Assembly: GCA_045628945.1 (NCBI GenBank) | Contig: JAZQQG010000022.1 | Location: forward strand, 1-64,000 | DNA length: 64,000 bases | Reading direction: 5' to 3' | Source of the DNA: RGIG4034 sp045628945 | Lineage (GTDB): Bacteria; Bacillota; Clostridia; Lachnospirales; Lachnospiraceae | Part shown: in pieces, positions 16,993-25,899 of the stretch | Numbering within the stretch: the first letter of the stretch is position 1 | How the letters are laid out: every line of letters begins with the position of its first letter | Translations under genes and position numbers: made by a program | The notes under the pieces: generated by a model | Database searches by the model: none | Seen by the model: only the letters and a program-made list of their open reading frames with translations | Told to the model about the DNA's origin: nothing

Positions 16993-18111
16993 ATGTCGAT
17001 CGTTTATTTTTTAATCATGCTCTGTGTGATTATATTGTTCCATGAATTCGGTCATTTCTTAATTGCCAAGTTAAACGGCATTAAGGTGGTGGAATTCACG
17101 CTGGGAATGGGACCGAAATTACTGTCTTTTACCAAGGGCGATACCATGTATTGCATTCGCTTGTTTCTTATTGGCGGTGCCTGCATTTTTGAGCAGGAGG
17201 ATGGTCTTCAGACCATGAAGGACGGCGAAGCGGTAGCACTTCCCGGTCCGGAGACCGTTCCGGATTCCGTCCGTGAAAAGAATACGATATCCGCGAAGAA
17301 GGCCCTTCCGTTTCCGGAAGCTTCCGTGTGGGCAAGAATTGCAACCGTGGTGGCCGGGCCGTTATTTAACTTCTTGCTGGCATTTCTTTTTTCTTTGATT
17401 ATCGTAGGTTATGCGGGCTCCGACCCTGCCAAAATCAGTGGAATTATCGAGGGATATCCGGCGCAGGAGGCGGGCCTTCGTGAAGGGGACCGCATCGTGA
17501 AGCTAAACGATGAGAGCATTAAGATCTATCGTGAGGTGACCTTGTTCTCGTTAATGAATACGAAGGGCAAGGCCGTCAAGGTGACCTACGAGCGTGACGG
17601 TAAGCGTTACACGACGAAAATTCAGCCGAAGTACGATGAGGAAGACGGACGATATCTGATCGGTATGTATGGCGGAGGCTACGAAAAGGGCAATGCCTGG
17701 GATACGATTGTCGGAAGCTTCTATGAGGTCCGATATTGGATTAAATATACCTTTAAGAGTCTGATTATGCTGTTTACCGGCAAAGCCAGCGTGAATGATA
17801 TGTCCGGGCCCGTCGGAATTGCTGAGGTGGTCGATGAGGTCGTGGAGGTGTCGAAACCTCTGGGCTTTATGGCGGTTCTCATTAATCTGTTGAACTTTGC
17901 CGTGTTGTTAAGCGCCAACCTAGGCGTCATGAATCTTCTTCCGTTGCCGGCATTGGACGGCGGTCGTCTGATTTTCTTACTGATTGAGGCGATTACGCAT
18001 AAGAAGATTCCGCCCGAGAAGGAAGGACTCGTGCACCTGATTGGTATGGTGTTGCTGATCCTTCTGATGATCTTCGTATTCTTCAATGATATTCGTAAGA
18101 TCATCGGCTAA
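16993..18111 (+). CDS. rseP: Site-2 metalloprotease RseP
   Basis: This 372-residue membrane zinc protease cleaves transmembrane segments of anti-sigma factors and remnant signal peptides. HEFGH near the N terminus gives the zinc ligands and catalytic Glu. A PDZ domain (about 150-225) follows, and NLLPLPALDGGR supplies the third ligand in the C-terminal membrane region. An insertion of about 40 residues between the first helices (about 60-110) is common in clostridial forms. The ribosome site is AAGGAG. It lies between dxr and ispG as usual. Confidence 0.95.
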   Translation: MSIVYFLIMLCVIILFHEFGHFLIAKLNGIKVVEFTLGMGPKLLSFTKGDTMYCIRLFLIGGACIFEQEDGLQTMKDGEAVALPGPETVPDSVREKNTISAKKALPFPEASVWARIATVVAGPLFNFLLAFLFSLIIVGYAGSDPAKISGIIEGYPAQEAGLREGDRIVKLNDESIKIYREVTLFSLMNTKGKAVKVTYERDGKRYTTKIQPKYDEEDGRYLIGMYGGGYEKGNAWDTIVGSFYEVRYWIKYTFKSLIMLFTGKASVNDMSGPVGIAEVVDEVVEVSKPLGFMAVLINLLNFAVLLSANLGVMNLLPLPALDGGRLIFLLIEAITHKKIPPEKEGLVHLIGMVLLILLMIFVFFNDIRKIIG

Positions 18112-18135
18112 GGAAAAGAGAATTGAGGTAGCAAA

Positions 18136-19194
18136 ATGTATCGTGAGAATACCAGAGTAATTCAGATAGGAAATGTGAAAATCGGCGGAGGCAATCCCAT
18201 TGCCATTCAGTCCATGACCAACACCAAAACCGAGGATGTAGAGGCAACGGTTGCGCAGATTCTTCGTTTGGAGGAAGCCGGCTGCGAGATTATTCGTTGT
18301 ACCGTTCCGACAAAAGAAGCCTGCCTTGCAATTGCCGAGATTAAACCTCGTATCCATATTCCTCTGGTGGCCGATGTACATTTTGATTATCGTATGGCGA
18401 TTCTTGCTATGGAGAACGGAGCCGATAAGATTCGAATCAACCCCGGGAACCTTGGCGGAGCCGACCGTCTGGAGGCGGTTGTGAAGGTGGCCAAGGAGCG
18501 GAATATTCCGATTCGCGTCGGTGTGAACAGCGGTTCTCTCGAAAAAGAGTATCTTGAGAAATATGGACGCGTTACGGCGGAAGGAATCGTTGAGTCTGCC
18601 CTGAATAAGGTTCGGATGATCGAGGAATTGGGCTATGAGAATCTTGTCATCAGCATCAAATCTTCGGATGTGCTGATGTGTCATGAGGCGCACAAGCTGC
18701 TTGCCACAAAAACGGATTATCCGTTGCATGTCGGAATTACCGAGGCCGGTACTCTATGGAGCGGAAATATTAAGTCCTCCGTTGGGCTTGGAATGATTTT
18801 GGGAGAGGGCATCGGTGATACGATTCGTGTTTCTTTAACCGGAGATCCGGTGGAGGAAGTGAAGAGTGCAAAGCTGATTCTGCGTACATTACGCCTTCGT
18901 AAGGGTGGTATCGAGGTGGTATCCTGCCCGACCTGTGGGCGAACCAATATCGATCTGATCGGCCTTGCCAATGCCGTGGAAACCATGGTTGCCAATATTC
19001 CGCTTGCTATTAAGGTGGCGGTAATGGGCTGCGTCGTAAACGGCCCCGGGGAAGCCAGAGAAGCGGACATCGGAATTGCCGGCGGAATCGGAGAGGGACT
19101 CCTGATTAAAAAAGGACAGGTGGTCCGCAAGGTTCCCGAAGAACAACTGTTAGAGGTGCTTCGGGAGGAATTGCTGCATTGGAATGAGCAGTAA
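18136..19194 (+). CDS. ispG: 4-hydroxy-3-methylbut-2-enyl diphosphate synthase
   Basis: This 352-residue iron-sulfur enzyme of the MEP pathway converts MEcPP to HMBPP. The TIM-barrel part contains QSMTNTKTEDVEAT and ADVHFDYRMA. The C-terminal cluster domain has SCPTCGRT and CVVNGPGEA, which supply the three cysteines and the Glu that bind the 4Fe-4S cluster. The gene follows rseP closely and precedes polC by 32 bases. Confidence 0.96.
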   Translation: MYRENTRVIQIGNVKIGGGNPIAIQSMTNTKTEDVEATVAQILRLEEAGCEIIRCTVPTKEACLAIAEIKPRIHIPLVADVHFDYRMAILAMENGADKIRINPGNLGGADRLEAVVKVAKERNIPIRVGVNSGSLEKEYLEKYGRVTAEGIVESALNKVRMIEELGYENLVISIKSSDVLMCHEAHKLLATKTDYPLHVGITEAGTLWSGNIKSSVGLGMILGEGIGDTIRVSLTGDPVEEVKSAKLILRTLRLRKGGIEVVSCPTCGRTNIDLIGLANAVETMVANIPLAIKVAVMGCVVNGPGEAREADIGIAGGIGEGLLIKKGQVVRKVPEEQLLEVLREELLHWNEQ

Positions 19195-19226
19195 GTTGGA
19201 ATTGGGGATTAGAAAAGGGGTTATTT

Positions 19227-22200
19227 TTGAATAAATCATTTCAAGAGGTTTTTTCCACACTGAAATTGAATCAGGAAATGGCAGATCTTATGGCAACCGT
19301 AGAGGTGGAGAAGGTAGTATCCACGAAAAGACGGGATGTCATCAAGGTCTATTTGCTGAGCCATAATCTGATTACCTATGAGGAGATAAATGCATTAACG
19401 GATCAGATGTATCGCCAGATGTTTTCGAAAATGAATGTGGCAGTATCTTTGATCATTCGCTTTGAACTGTCTGCACAGTATACTGCGGAGAATCTGTTTG
19501 GGGTGTATCGTGAAAGCATGTTAGCCGAACTGCGTGATTCGAAGCCGGTGCTTTTTACGATGTTAAACAAGGCGGAGTTTTCTTTTTCGGAGGAAAGTGA
19601 GGTTCTGATCCGAATCCCGGATCTTACGAATTACCGGGATCGGGAAAATGAATTTTTGCTCTACCTGGATAAGGTGTTCTATGACCGGTGCGGAATTAAA
19701 GTGAGATTTTGTATCGACTATGTGGAAGCGAAGCAGGAGGATCGAAGAACCAGAAAAGCTTACAACGACGTATATTCTGCGGCGGTTGATACGAATCGTG
19801 AGATGGTTGCGGAAGGTTCCCCGGCGGAGGGTGAGAACTACGACGATCCGGACCGCTATGAGACCGATCGGGAAGATGAATACGAGGGATCCGATGCGAA
19901 ACGTGCGAAGTCCTGGAATGCAGAGGAAGCTGCTCTTGCCGAGCAGGCTGCTTCCGTTCGTGAGGCGGCTTCGAAGGATGAGGATTCCAAGAATGGCAAG
20001 GACGATAAGAAGCACAAGGAGCGACCGTTAAAAACGTCGAAAAATCCGGATGTCATTATCGGTAAGGATGTGGTGGAAGATGCCATGTCCATCGCGGATT
20101 TGGAAGAGGATATGCTCGATGCGGTAATCCGTGGTGTGATTCTTATCGTGGAATTCCGGCCGATTCGAAATGAAAAGACCATTTGCTCTTTTACCGTGAC
20201 CGATTATAATGACACGATTAAGTGTAAACAGTTCCTTCGAAACGATCAGGTTGCCGAGGTGGAAGGGGTATTAAAACCCGGTCTCTTCGTGAAGGTGAAG
20301 GGACGCGTTATGATGGATAAGTTCGACCATGAAGTGGGCATGAGCTTCTTAAACGGCGTGATGAAGATTAATGATTTCACGGTAAAAAGAGAAGACCATG
20401 CCGAGAAAAAGCGTGTTGAATTGCATTGCCATACCAAAATGAGCGATATGGATGGGGTGTCGGATGCGAAGACCTTAATCAAGGCGGCGCATCGATTCGG
20501 CATGCCCGCACTGGCCATCACCGACCACGGGGATGTACAGGCATTCCCGGAGGTAAATCACGCGCTCGAGGATCTGAAACTGGATTCCTTCAAACCCATC
20601 TACGGTGTGGAAGGGTATATTGTGGATGATTATAAGCAGGTGGTTACCAAGAATAAGGACTGCGATGTGGACAACGACTATGTGGTCTTTGACTTAGAGA
20701 CCACCGGGTTTTCTCCGGTAACGAACCGCATTATTGAGATTGGTGCCGTTAAGATTCATAACGGGGAAATTGTAGACCGTTTCTCCGAGTTCGTGAATCC
20801 GAAGGTGCCCATTCCTTTCCGAATTGAGCAGTTAACGAGCATTAACGATTCGATGGTGGAGAATGCGGAGCCGATTGAGGTGCTGTTCCCTCGCTTTGTG
20901 GAGTTTTGTCAAGGATGCGTGCTTGTTGGGCATAATGTTGCCTTTGATATCAGCTTCATCGAAGAAAACGGGGAACGTCTCGGAATGCCGGTGGAATACA
21001 CAACGGTGGATACGGTGGGAATCTCCCGTATGTTCCTGCCGCAGCTTGGTAAGCATACCCTGGATGCGGTCGCTAAGGAATTGAAGATTGTTTTAGACCA
21101 TCACCATCGTGCGGTGGATGATGCCGAGTGTACGGCACTTATCTTTTTGAAGTTCCTGCAGATGATGAAGGAACGGGAGATTACGAAGCTTGAGACGTTG
21201 AATGAGATGAGCAAACTGAATGTGAAGAGCATTCAGAGAATGCCGACCTATCACTGTATTCTTTTGGCCAAAAATGATATCGGTCGAGTGAATCTGTATA
21301 AGCTGGTATCGGAGTCTCACCTGACCTATTATGCGCGTCATCCGCGAATGCCAAAGACCTTGATCGATAAATATCGGGAGGGCTTGATTATCGGTTCTGC
21401 CTGTGAGGCGGGGGAACTGTATCGTGCACTGCTTGACGGAAAGAGCGAGAAGGAGATTGCCCGAATTGTAAGCTTTTATGATTATCTGGAGATTCAGCCG
21501 GTCGGCAACAACCGATTTATGATTCAATCCGATAAGATTGAGAATGTGAATTCGGAAGAGGACATTCGCAAAATCAATAAGGAGATTGTTGCACTTGGTG
21601 AGAAGTTCAACAAGCCGGTAGTGGCGACCTGCGATGTTCATTTCTGCAATCCGGAGGATGAGGTCTATCGTCGAATCATTATGGCGGGACAGGGCTTCGA
21701 TGATGCGGATAATCAGGCACCGTTGTATTTGCATACAACGGACGAGATGTTGGAAGAATTCGGCTATCTTGGGGCACAGAAGGCGGAAGAGGTTGTTATT
21801 ACGAATACCAACAAGATTGCGGACATGGTGGAGTACATCTGTCCGGTTCGTCCCGATAAGTGTGCTCCCGTTATTCCGAATTCGGATCAGTTGCTTACGG
21901 ATATCTGTTACCGCAAGGCCCATGAGATGTATGGCGAAACGCTTCCCGAAATTGTAGAAGCGCGTTTGGAGCGGGAACTGAATTCGATTATTAAGAACGG
22001 CTTTGCCGTAATGTATATTATTGCCCAGAAGCTGGTATGGAAATCCGTAGAGGACGGATATCTGGTAGGCTCCCGTGGTTCTGTAGGTTCGTCCTTTGTG
22101 GCCACTATGGCGGGAATCACGGAGGTAAATCCTTTGTCACCGCATTATTACTGCGGTAAGTGCCATTACAGTGATTTTGATTCTCCGGAGGTCAAGGCAT

Positions 22201-23771
22201 ATGCCGGAACCGCCGGCTGTGATATGCCGGACAAGCAATGTCCGGTTTGCGGCAGTAACCTGATTAAGGACGGCTTTGACATTCCCTTCGAGACCTTCCT
22301 CGGATTTAAGGGAGATAAGGAGCCGGATATCGACTTAAACTTCTCCGGTGAGTATCAATCCAAAGCCCATAAGTATACCGAGGTTATTTTCGGTGCGGGC
22401 CAGACCTTCCGTGCCGGTACCATCGGTGCGCTTGCGGATAAGACCGCCTTTGGCTACGTAAAAAAATACTATGAGGAACGCGGTCAGCACAAGCGAAACT
22501 GTGAGATTGATCGAATTGTGCAGGGATGCGTCGGCGTTCGTCGTACCACCGGTCAGCATCCGGGCGGTATTGTCGTGTTACCTTTTGGGGAGGAGATCAA
22601 TACCTTCACCCCGGTACAGCATCCGGCCAACGATATGACAACGGATACGATTACAACGCATTTCGATTACCATTCGATTGACCATAACCTCTTGAAACTG
22701 GATATTCTCGGTCATGATGATCCGACGATGATTCGAATGCTGGAGGATTTGACCGGAATCGATGCAACGGCAATTCCTCTGGACGATCCGGGAGTTATGT
22801 CCTTATTCCAGGATACTTCTGCCCTTAAGGTAACGCCGGAAGAGATCCGTGGTTGTCAGCTGGGATGCCTTGGCGTACCGGAGTTCGGTACCGACTTTGC
22901 AATGCAGATGTTAATCGACACGAAACCGAAACATTTCTCCGATCTGGTTCGAATTGCCGGTCTGTCACACGGTACCGATGTATGGCTTGGTAATGCGGAA
23001 ACTCTGATTAAAGAGGGGACGGCAACCATTTCTACCTGCATCTGTACCCGAGACGATATTATGACCTATCTGATTCAGATGGGCGTGGAACCGTCGCACG
23101 CTTTCTCCATTATGGAGAACGTTCGTAAGGGCAAGGTCGCAAAACGAAAGTGTAAGGAATGGGATACCTGGAAGCAGGAGATGTTGGAGCATGGGGTTCC
23201 CGACTGGTATATCTGGTCCTGTGAGAAAATCCAGTACATGTTCCCGAAGGCACATGCCGCGGCCTATGTTATGATGGCCTGGCGAATCGCCTGGTGTAAA
23301 ATCAATTACCCGCAGGCCTACTATGCGGCTTACTTCTCCATTCGTGCCAAGGGCTTCAATTATGAGTTGATGTGTCAGGGCAAAAAACGTTTGTATGATG
23401 CGGTAGAGGAGTATGACAAAAAAGGAGACGACCGTTCCAACAAAGAGGATGATACCTTCAAGGATCTTCGAATCTGTCAGGAGATGTATGCCCGTGGCTA
23501 TGAGTTTATGCCGATTGATCTGTTCAAGGTAAAGTCGAGAGACTTCCAGATTATTGACGGTAAGGTGATGCCCTCCTTAAGCAGTATTGAAGGCTTGGGA
23601 GAGAAGGCTGCGGATTCCATAGTAGAGGCGGCCAAGAACGGACCGTTCCTATCCAGAGATGATTTCCGTGAGAGAGCAAAGGTCGGGAAGTCGACTTCGG
23701 ATCTTCTGAAGGGACTGGGCATCTTAAGCGATCTTCCGGAGAGCAATCAGCTGTCGCTATTTGACCTGTAA
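19227..23771 (+). CDS. polC: DNA polymerase III alpha subunit, Gram-positive PolC type
   Basis: This 1514-residue replicative polymerase has its domains in the usual order: an N-terminal region, an OB fold (about 290-390), and a PHP domain starting ELHCHTKMSDMDG (about 400). A DEDDh proofreading exonuclease follows, starting VVFDLETTGFSP (about 487), inserted within PHP, then the polymerase core with a zinc-binding segment (CGKCHY to CPVCGS). About 85 highly charged low-complexity residues (about 195-275) separate the N-terminal region from the OB fold. The start is TTG 19227 with AAAAGGGG upstream; no better ATG exists. It is the last gene of the uppS-to-polC run. Confidence 0.96.
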   Translation: MNKSFQEVFSTLKLNQEMADLMATVEVEKVVSTKRRDVIKVYLLSHNLITYEEINALTDQMYRQMFSKMNVAVSLIIRFELSAQYTAENLFGVYRESMLAELRDSKPVLFTMLNKAEFSFSEESEVLIRIPDLTNYRDRENEFLLYLDKVFYDRCGIKVRFCIDYVEAKQEDRRTRKAYNDVYSAAVDTNREMVAEGSPAEGENYDDPDRYETDREDEYEGSDAKRAKSWNAEEAALAEQAASVREAASKDEDSKNGKDDKKHKERPLKTSKNPDVIIGKDVVEDAMSIADLEEDMLDAVIRGVILIVEFRPIRNEKTICSFTVTDYNDTIKCKQFLRNDQVAEVEGVLKPGLFVKVKGRVMMDKFDHEVGMSFLNGVMKINDFTVKREDHAEKKRVELHCHTKMSDMDGVSDAKTLIKAAHRFGMPALAITDHGDVQAFPEVNHALEDLKLDSFKPIYGVEGYIVDDYKQVVTKNKDCDVDNDYVVFDLETTGFSPVTNRIIEIGAVKIHNGEIVDRFSEFVNPKVPIPFRIEQLTSINDSMVENAEPIEVLFPRFVEFCQGCVLVGHNVAFDISFIEENGERLGMPVEYTTVDTVGISRMFLPQLGKHTLDAVAKELKIVLDHHHRAVDDAECTALIFLKFLQMMKEREITKLETLNEMSKLNVKSIQRMPTYHCILLAKNDIGRVNLYKLVSESHLTYYARHPRMPKTLIDKYREGLIIGSACEAGELYRALLDGKSEKEIARIVSFYDYLEIQPVGNNRFMIQSDKIENVNSEEDIRKINKEIVALGEKFNKPVVATCDVHFCNPEDEVYRRIIMAGQGFDDADNQAPLYLHTTDEMLEEFGYLGAQKAEEVVITNTNKIADMVEYICPVRPDKCAPVIPNSDQLLTDICYRKAHEMYGETLPEIVEARLERELNSIIKNGFAVMYIIAQKLVWKSVEDGYLVGSRGSVGSSFVATMAGITEVNPLSPHYYCGKCHYSDFDSPEVKAYAGTAGCDMPDKQCPVCGSNLIKDGFDIPFETFLGFKGDKEPDIDLNFSGEYQSKAHKYTEVIFGAGQTFRAGTIGALADKTAFGYVKKYYEERGQHKRNCEIDRIVQGCVGVRRTTGQHPGGIVVLPFGEEINTFTPVQHPANDMTTDTITTHFDYHSIDHNLLKLDILGHDDPTMIRMLEDLTGIDATAIPLDDPGVMSLFQDTSALKVTPEEIRGCQLGCLGVPEFGTDFAMQMLIDTKPKHFSDLVRIAGLSHGTDVWLGNAETLIKEGTATISTCICTRDDIMTYLIQMGVEPSHAFSIMENVRKGKVAKRKCKEWDTWKQEMLEHGVPDWYIWSCEKIQYMFPKAHAAAYVMMAWRIAWCKINYPQAYYAAYFSIRAKGFNYELMCQGKKRLYDAVEEYDKKGDDRSNKEDDTFKDLRICQEMYARGYEFMPIDLFKVKSRDFQIIDGKVMPSLSSIEGLGEKAADSIVEAAKNGPFLSRDDFRERAKVGKSTSDLLKGLGILSDLPESNQLSLFDL

Positions 23772-23812
23772 TCGGAGCAAAAAAACATTTTTGAAAAAAC
23801 TTAAAAAAGTTC

Positions 23813-23841
23813 TTGCTTTTTTATGGGGAGTTGTGTATTAT
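23813..23841 (+). promoter_or_regulatory. Promoter for tRNA-Glu
   Basis: TTGCTT (23813-23818), a 17-base spacer and TATTAT (23836-23841) predict a start near 23848, about 24 bases before the tRNA. Confidence 0.65.
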
Positions 23842-23844
23842 AAG

Positions 23845-23867
23845 CAAGTACGGTTTTTCCGTACTTG
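23845..23867 (+). repeat. Perfect hairpin in the tRNA-Glu 5' leader
   Basis: CAAGTACGG (23845-23853), loop TTTTT, and CCGTACTTG (23859-23867) make a perfect 9-bp stem ending 4 bases before the mature tRNA 5' end. It could guide 5' processing by RNase P or protect the precursor. Confidence 0.6.
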
Positions 23868-23871
23868 ATCT

Positions 23872-23943
23872 GGCGAGTTGGTCAAGGGGTCAAGACGCCG
23901 CCCTCTCACGGCGGAATCACGGGTTCGATTCCCGTACTCGCTG
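23872..23943 (+). tRNA. tRNA-Glu (anticodon CUC)
   Basis: A 72-base cloverleaf. Acceptor GGCGAGT pairs with ACTCGCT (with a G-U end pair) and the discriminator is G. The anticodon stem is CCGCC/GGCGG with loop CTCTCAC, giving anticodon CTC. The T arm is ACGGG/CCCGT with loop TTCGATT. The 3' CCA is not encoded. This isoacceptor reads GAG, a codon used heavily in the neighbouring genes. Confidence 0.95.
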
Positions 23944-23949
23944 CGAAGA

Positions 23950-23979
23950 AGCACATTCGATATCGGATGTGCTTTTTTT
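23950..23979 (+). terminator. Terminator of tRNA-Glu
   Basis: The hairpin AGCACAT...ATGTGCT has an inner CGATATCG palindrome (23950-23973) and is followed by seven T (23973-23979). It ends the tRNA transcript before the glycan genes. Confidence 0.88.
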
Positions 23980-24053
23980 GTGTTCTTTTTTGCGGGGGAA
24001 TGTGGTATATTGATAGTAATGAATCGAGGAGTCCGAATAGGAAGATTAGTGAT

Positions 24054-25898
24054 ATGAGTAATCGGAAAAAACGTAACAAATGGATAAAAAGAACGTTGGG
24101 TTTGGTAGGGTTAGCGTTTCTGATGCTCTCTATTGTAGCAAAGAAAAAGAGAAAAGCATCCGTGTATGAAAATGAGCCGGAACAGAAAAATGCACTGGAA
24201 GGGAAACGAGTAATTTTTGTTTCGGATGAGAGGGATAAAGAAAATGCCGATGGCGTCAGAGGGCATTTGGAAGCTGTTGGAGAGTGCAACCGTAACCCTG
24301 GTATATACGAAAAATATATTAAGCGTGGACTGGATCTTGTATTGTCTTTTGGAGCGTTGGTGTTGCTGAGTCCTGTGATGGGTATTATAGCTTGTGCTAT
24401 TTATATTGAGGATCCGGGGCCGGTTCTCTTTACCCAAAAACGTCTGGGTCAGAATAAAAAATACTTTAAACTTCATAAATTCCGCTCGATGAAGATGAAT
24501 ACGCCTCATGATGTTCCAACGCATATGTTGGAGCATCCGGAGCAGTATATTACGAAAGTTGGTAAATTTATTCGGGAACATAGTCTCGATGAGTTACCGC
24601 AAATTTGGGACATTTTCTTAGGGAATATGAGTATTATCGGACCGCGTCCGGGATTATGGAATCAAGATCTGCTTACAGCGGAGCGTGATAAGTATGCTGC
24701 TAATGATGTAAAACCTGGACTGACCGGTTGGGCACAGATTAATGGACGTGATGAATTGTCTATTCCGGATAAGGCAGCGCTGGACGGGATCTATGTTGAA
24801 CAAATGGGGCCGGGAATGGATGCAAAGGTGTTTTTGGGATCTTTGCATGTGTTTGGAAAAGATGAATCAGTAGTCGAGGGTCGAAACGGTGGCATGAAAA
24901 CGGTGGTCGGACGGAACTATACGAGTGGGAAGACAGAACAAGAACGGATAGGTCATATCGGCTTGGACGCGCCGGTTCATGTTGATAAACATTGCGAAAA
25001 ACACGTTCTGATTACCGGAGCAGGTTCTTACATCGGTCGGGCGGTTACTGAATACGCAAAGGAACATTACCCGTCACTTCTGATTGAAGAGTTGGATATG
25101 ATGGATTCGTCATGGCGAGAGGTTGATTTTTCGAAATATGACATCGTATATCATGTGGCTGGATTAGCACATGCCGATGTTGGAAAAGTAGAGGATGCAA
25201 CCAAAGAAAAGTATTATGCAGTGAACACCGATTTGGCGGTAGAGGTGTGTGAAAAAGCAAAAAGAGCGGGCGTGAAAGAATTTATATTTATGTCCTCTAT
25301 GATTATTTATGGAGATTCCGCGCCCTATGGTAAGCGTAAGGTGATTGATGCCAATACCGTTCCTAAACCGGGAAATTTCTATGGCGATTCGAAACTTCAA
25401 GCGGATGTTGCGGTGCGAGGTATGGCGAGTGAAACATTTCATGTCGTTGTACTTAGACCTCCGATGATTTACGGAAAAGGAAGCAAGGGGAATTATCCTA
25501 TCATGTCCAAGTTTGCGCGAAGACTACCTATTTTCCCGCGTGTAGAGAATCGGCGCTCCATGATTCATATTGATAATTTTGCTGAATTTATGTGTCTGCT
25601 TCTGAGCGCTGATTTGTCTCAGAAGGAAACAGTACTCATACCGCAAAATGCAGAGTACACGAATACGAGCGAAATGGTTCAGAAGATTGCCCGGTCACAT
25701 CATAAAAAAATAAGGCTTATGGGTGGCGTGATGAAGATTGCGGTGCTGATTGGAAGTCACTTCCCTGGGAAAATAGGCGGAATTGTAAATAAGGCATTTG
25801 GAAACTATGTTTATGATCAGTCCATAAGCAATTATGCAGGATTAGATTACATTGTTGTAAATCTGGAAGAAAGTGTATGCAGAACTGAGGAGTTGTAG
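24054..25898 (+). CDS. Fusion of polyprenol-phosphate sugar-phosphate transferase and SDR epimerase/reductase
   Basis: The 614-residue protein joins two enzymes. Residues about 1-30 hold a basic start and a hydrophobic segment. Residues about 85-270 form a monotopic phosphoglycosyl transferase: membrane re-entrant helix, FRSM, the catalytic Asp-Glu dyad D179-E180 in DELPQ, IGPRPG and PGLTGWAQ. Residues about 315-610 form an NAD(P) short-chain dehydrogenase fold with GAGSYIG (322-328) and catalytic Y443xxxK447 after SSMIIYG. The first domain would load a sugar-phosphate on undecaprenyl phosphate; the second would epimerise or reduce the sugar. ATG 24054 is used (AGGAAG 9 bases upstream); the longer frame runs back through the tRNA and cannot be real. 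Codon use is more AT-rich than in neighbours. Confidence 0.88.
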   Translation: MSNRKKRNKWIKRTLGLVGLAFLMLSIVAKKKRKASVYENEPEQKNALEGKRVIFVSDERDKENADGVRGHLEAVGECNRNPGIYEKYIKRGLDLVLSFGALVLLSPVMGIIACAIYIEDPGPVLFTQKRLGQNKKYFKLHKFRSMKMNTPHDVPTHMLEHPEQYITKVGKFIREHSLDELPQIWDIFLGNMSIIGPRPGLWNQDLLTAERDKYAANDVKPGLTGWAQINGRDELSIPDKAALDGIYVEQMGPGMDAKVFLGSLHVFGKDESVVEGRNGGMKTVVGRNYTSGKTEQERIGHIGLDAPVHVDKHCEKHVLITGAGSYIGRAVTEYAKEHYPSLLIEELDMMDSSWREVDFSKYDIVYHVAGLAHADVGKVEDATKEKYYAVNTDLAVEVCEKAKRAGVKEFIFMSSMIIYGDSAPYGKRKVIDANTVPKPGNFYGDSKLQADVAVRGMASETFHVVVLRPPMIYGKGSKGNYPIMSKFARRLPIFPRVENRRSMIHIDNFAEFMCLLLSADLSQKETVLIPQNAEYTNTSEMVQKIARSHHKKIRLMGGVMKIAVLIGSHFPGKIGGIVNKAFGNYVYDQSISNYAGLDYIVVNLEESVCRTEEL

Positions 25899-25899
25899 T

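Noticed and set aside
23865..24053. Longer N terminus of the sugar transferase frame running back through the tRNA gene
   Set aside because: The upstream part translates tRNA-Glu and its terminator; a normal start with AGGAAG exists at 24054.
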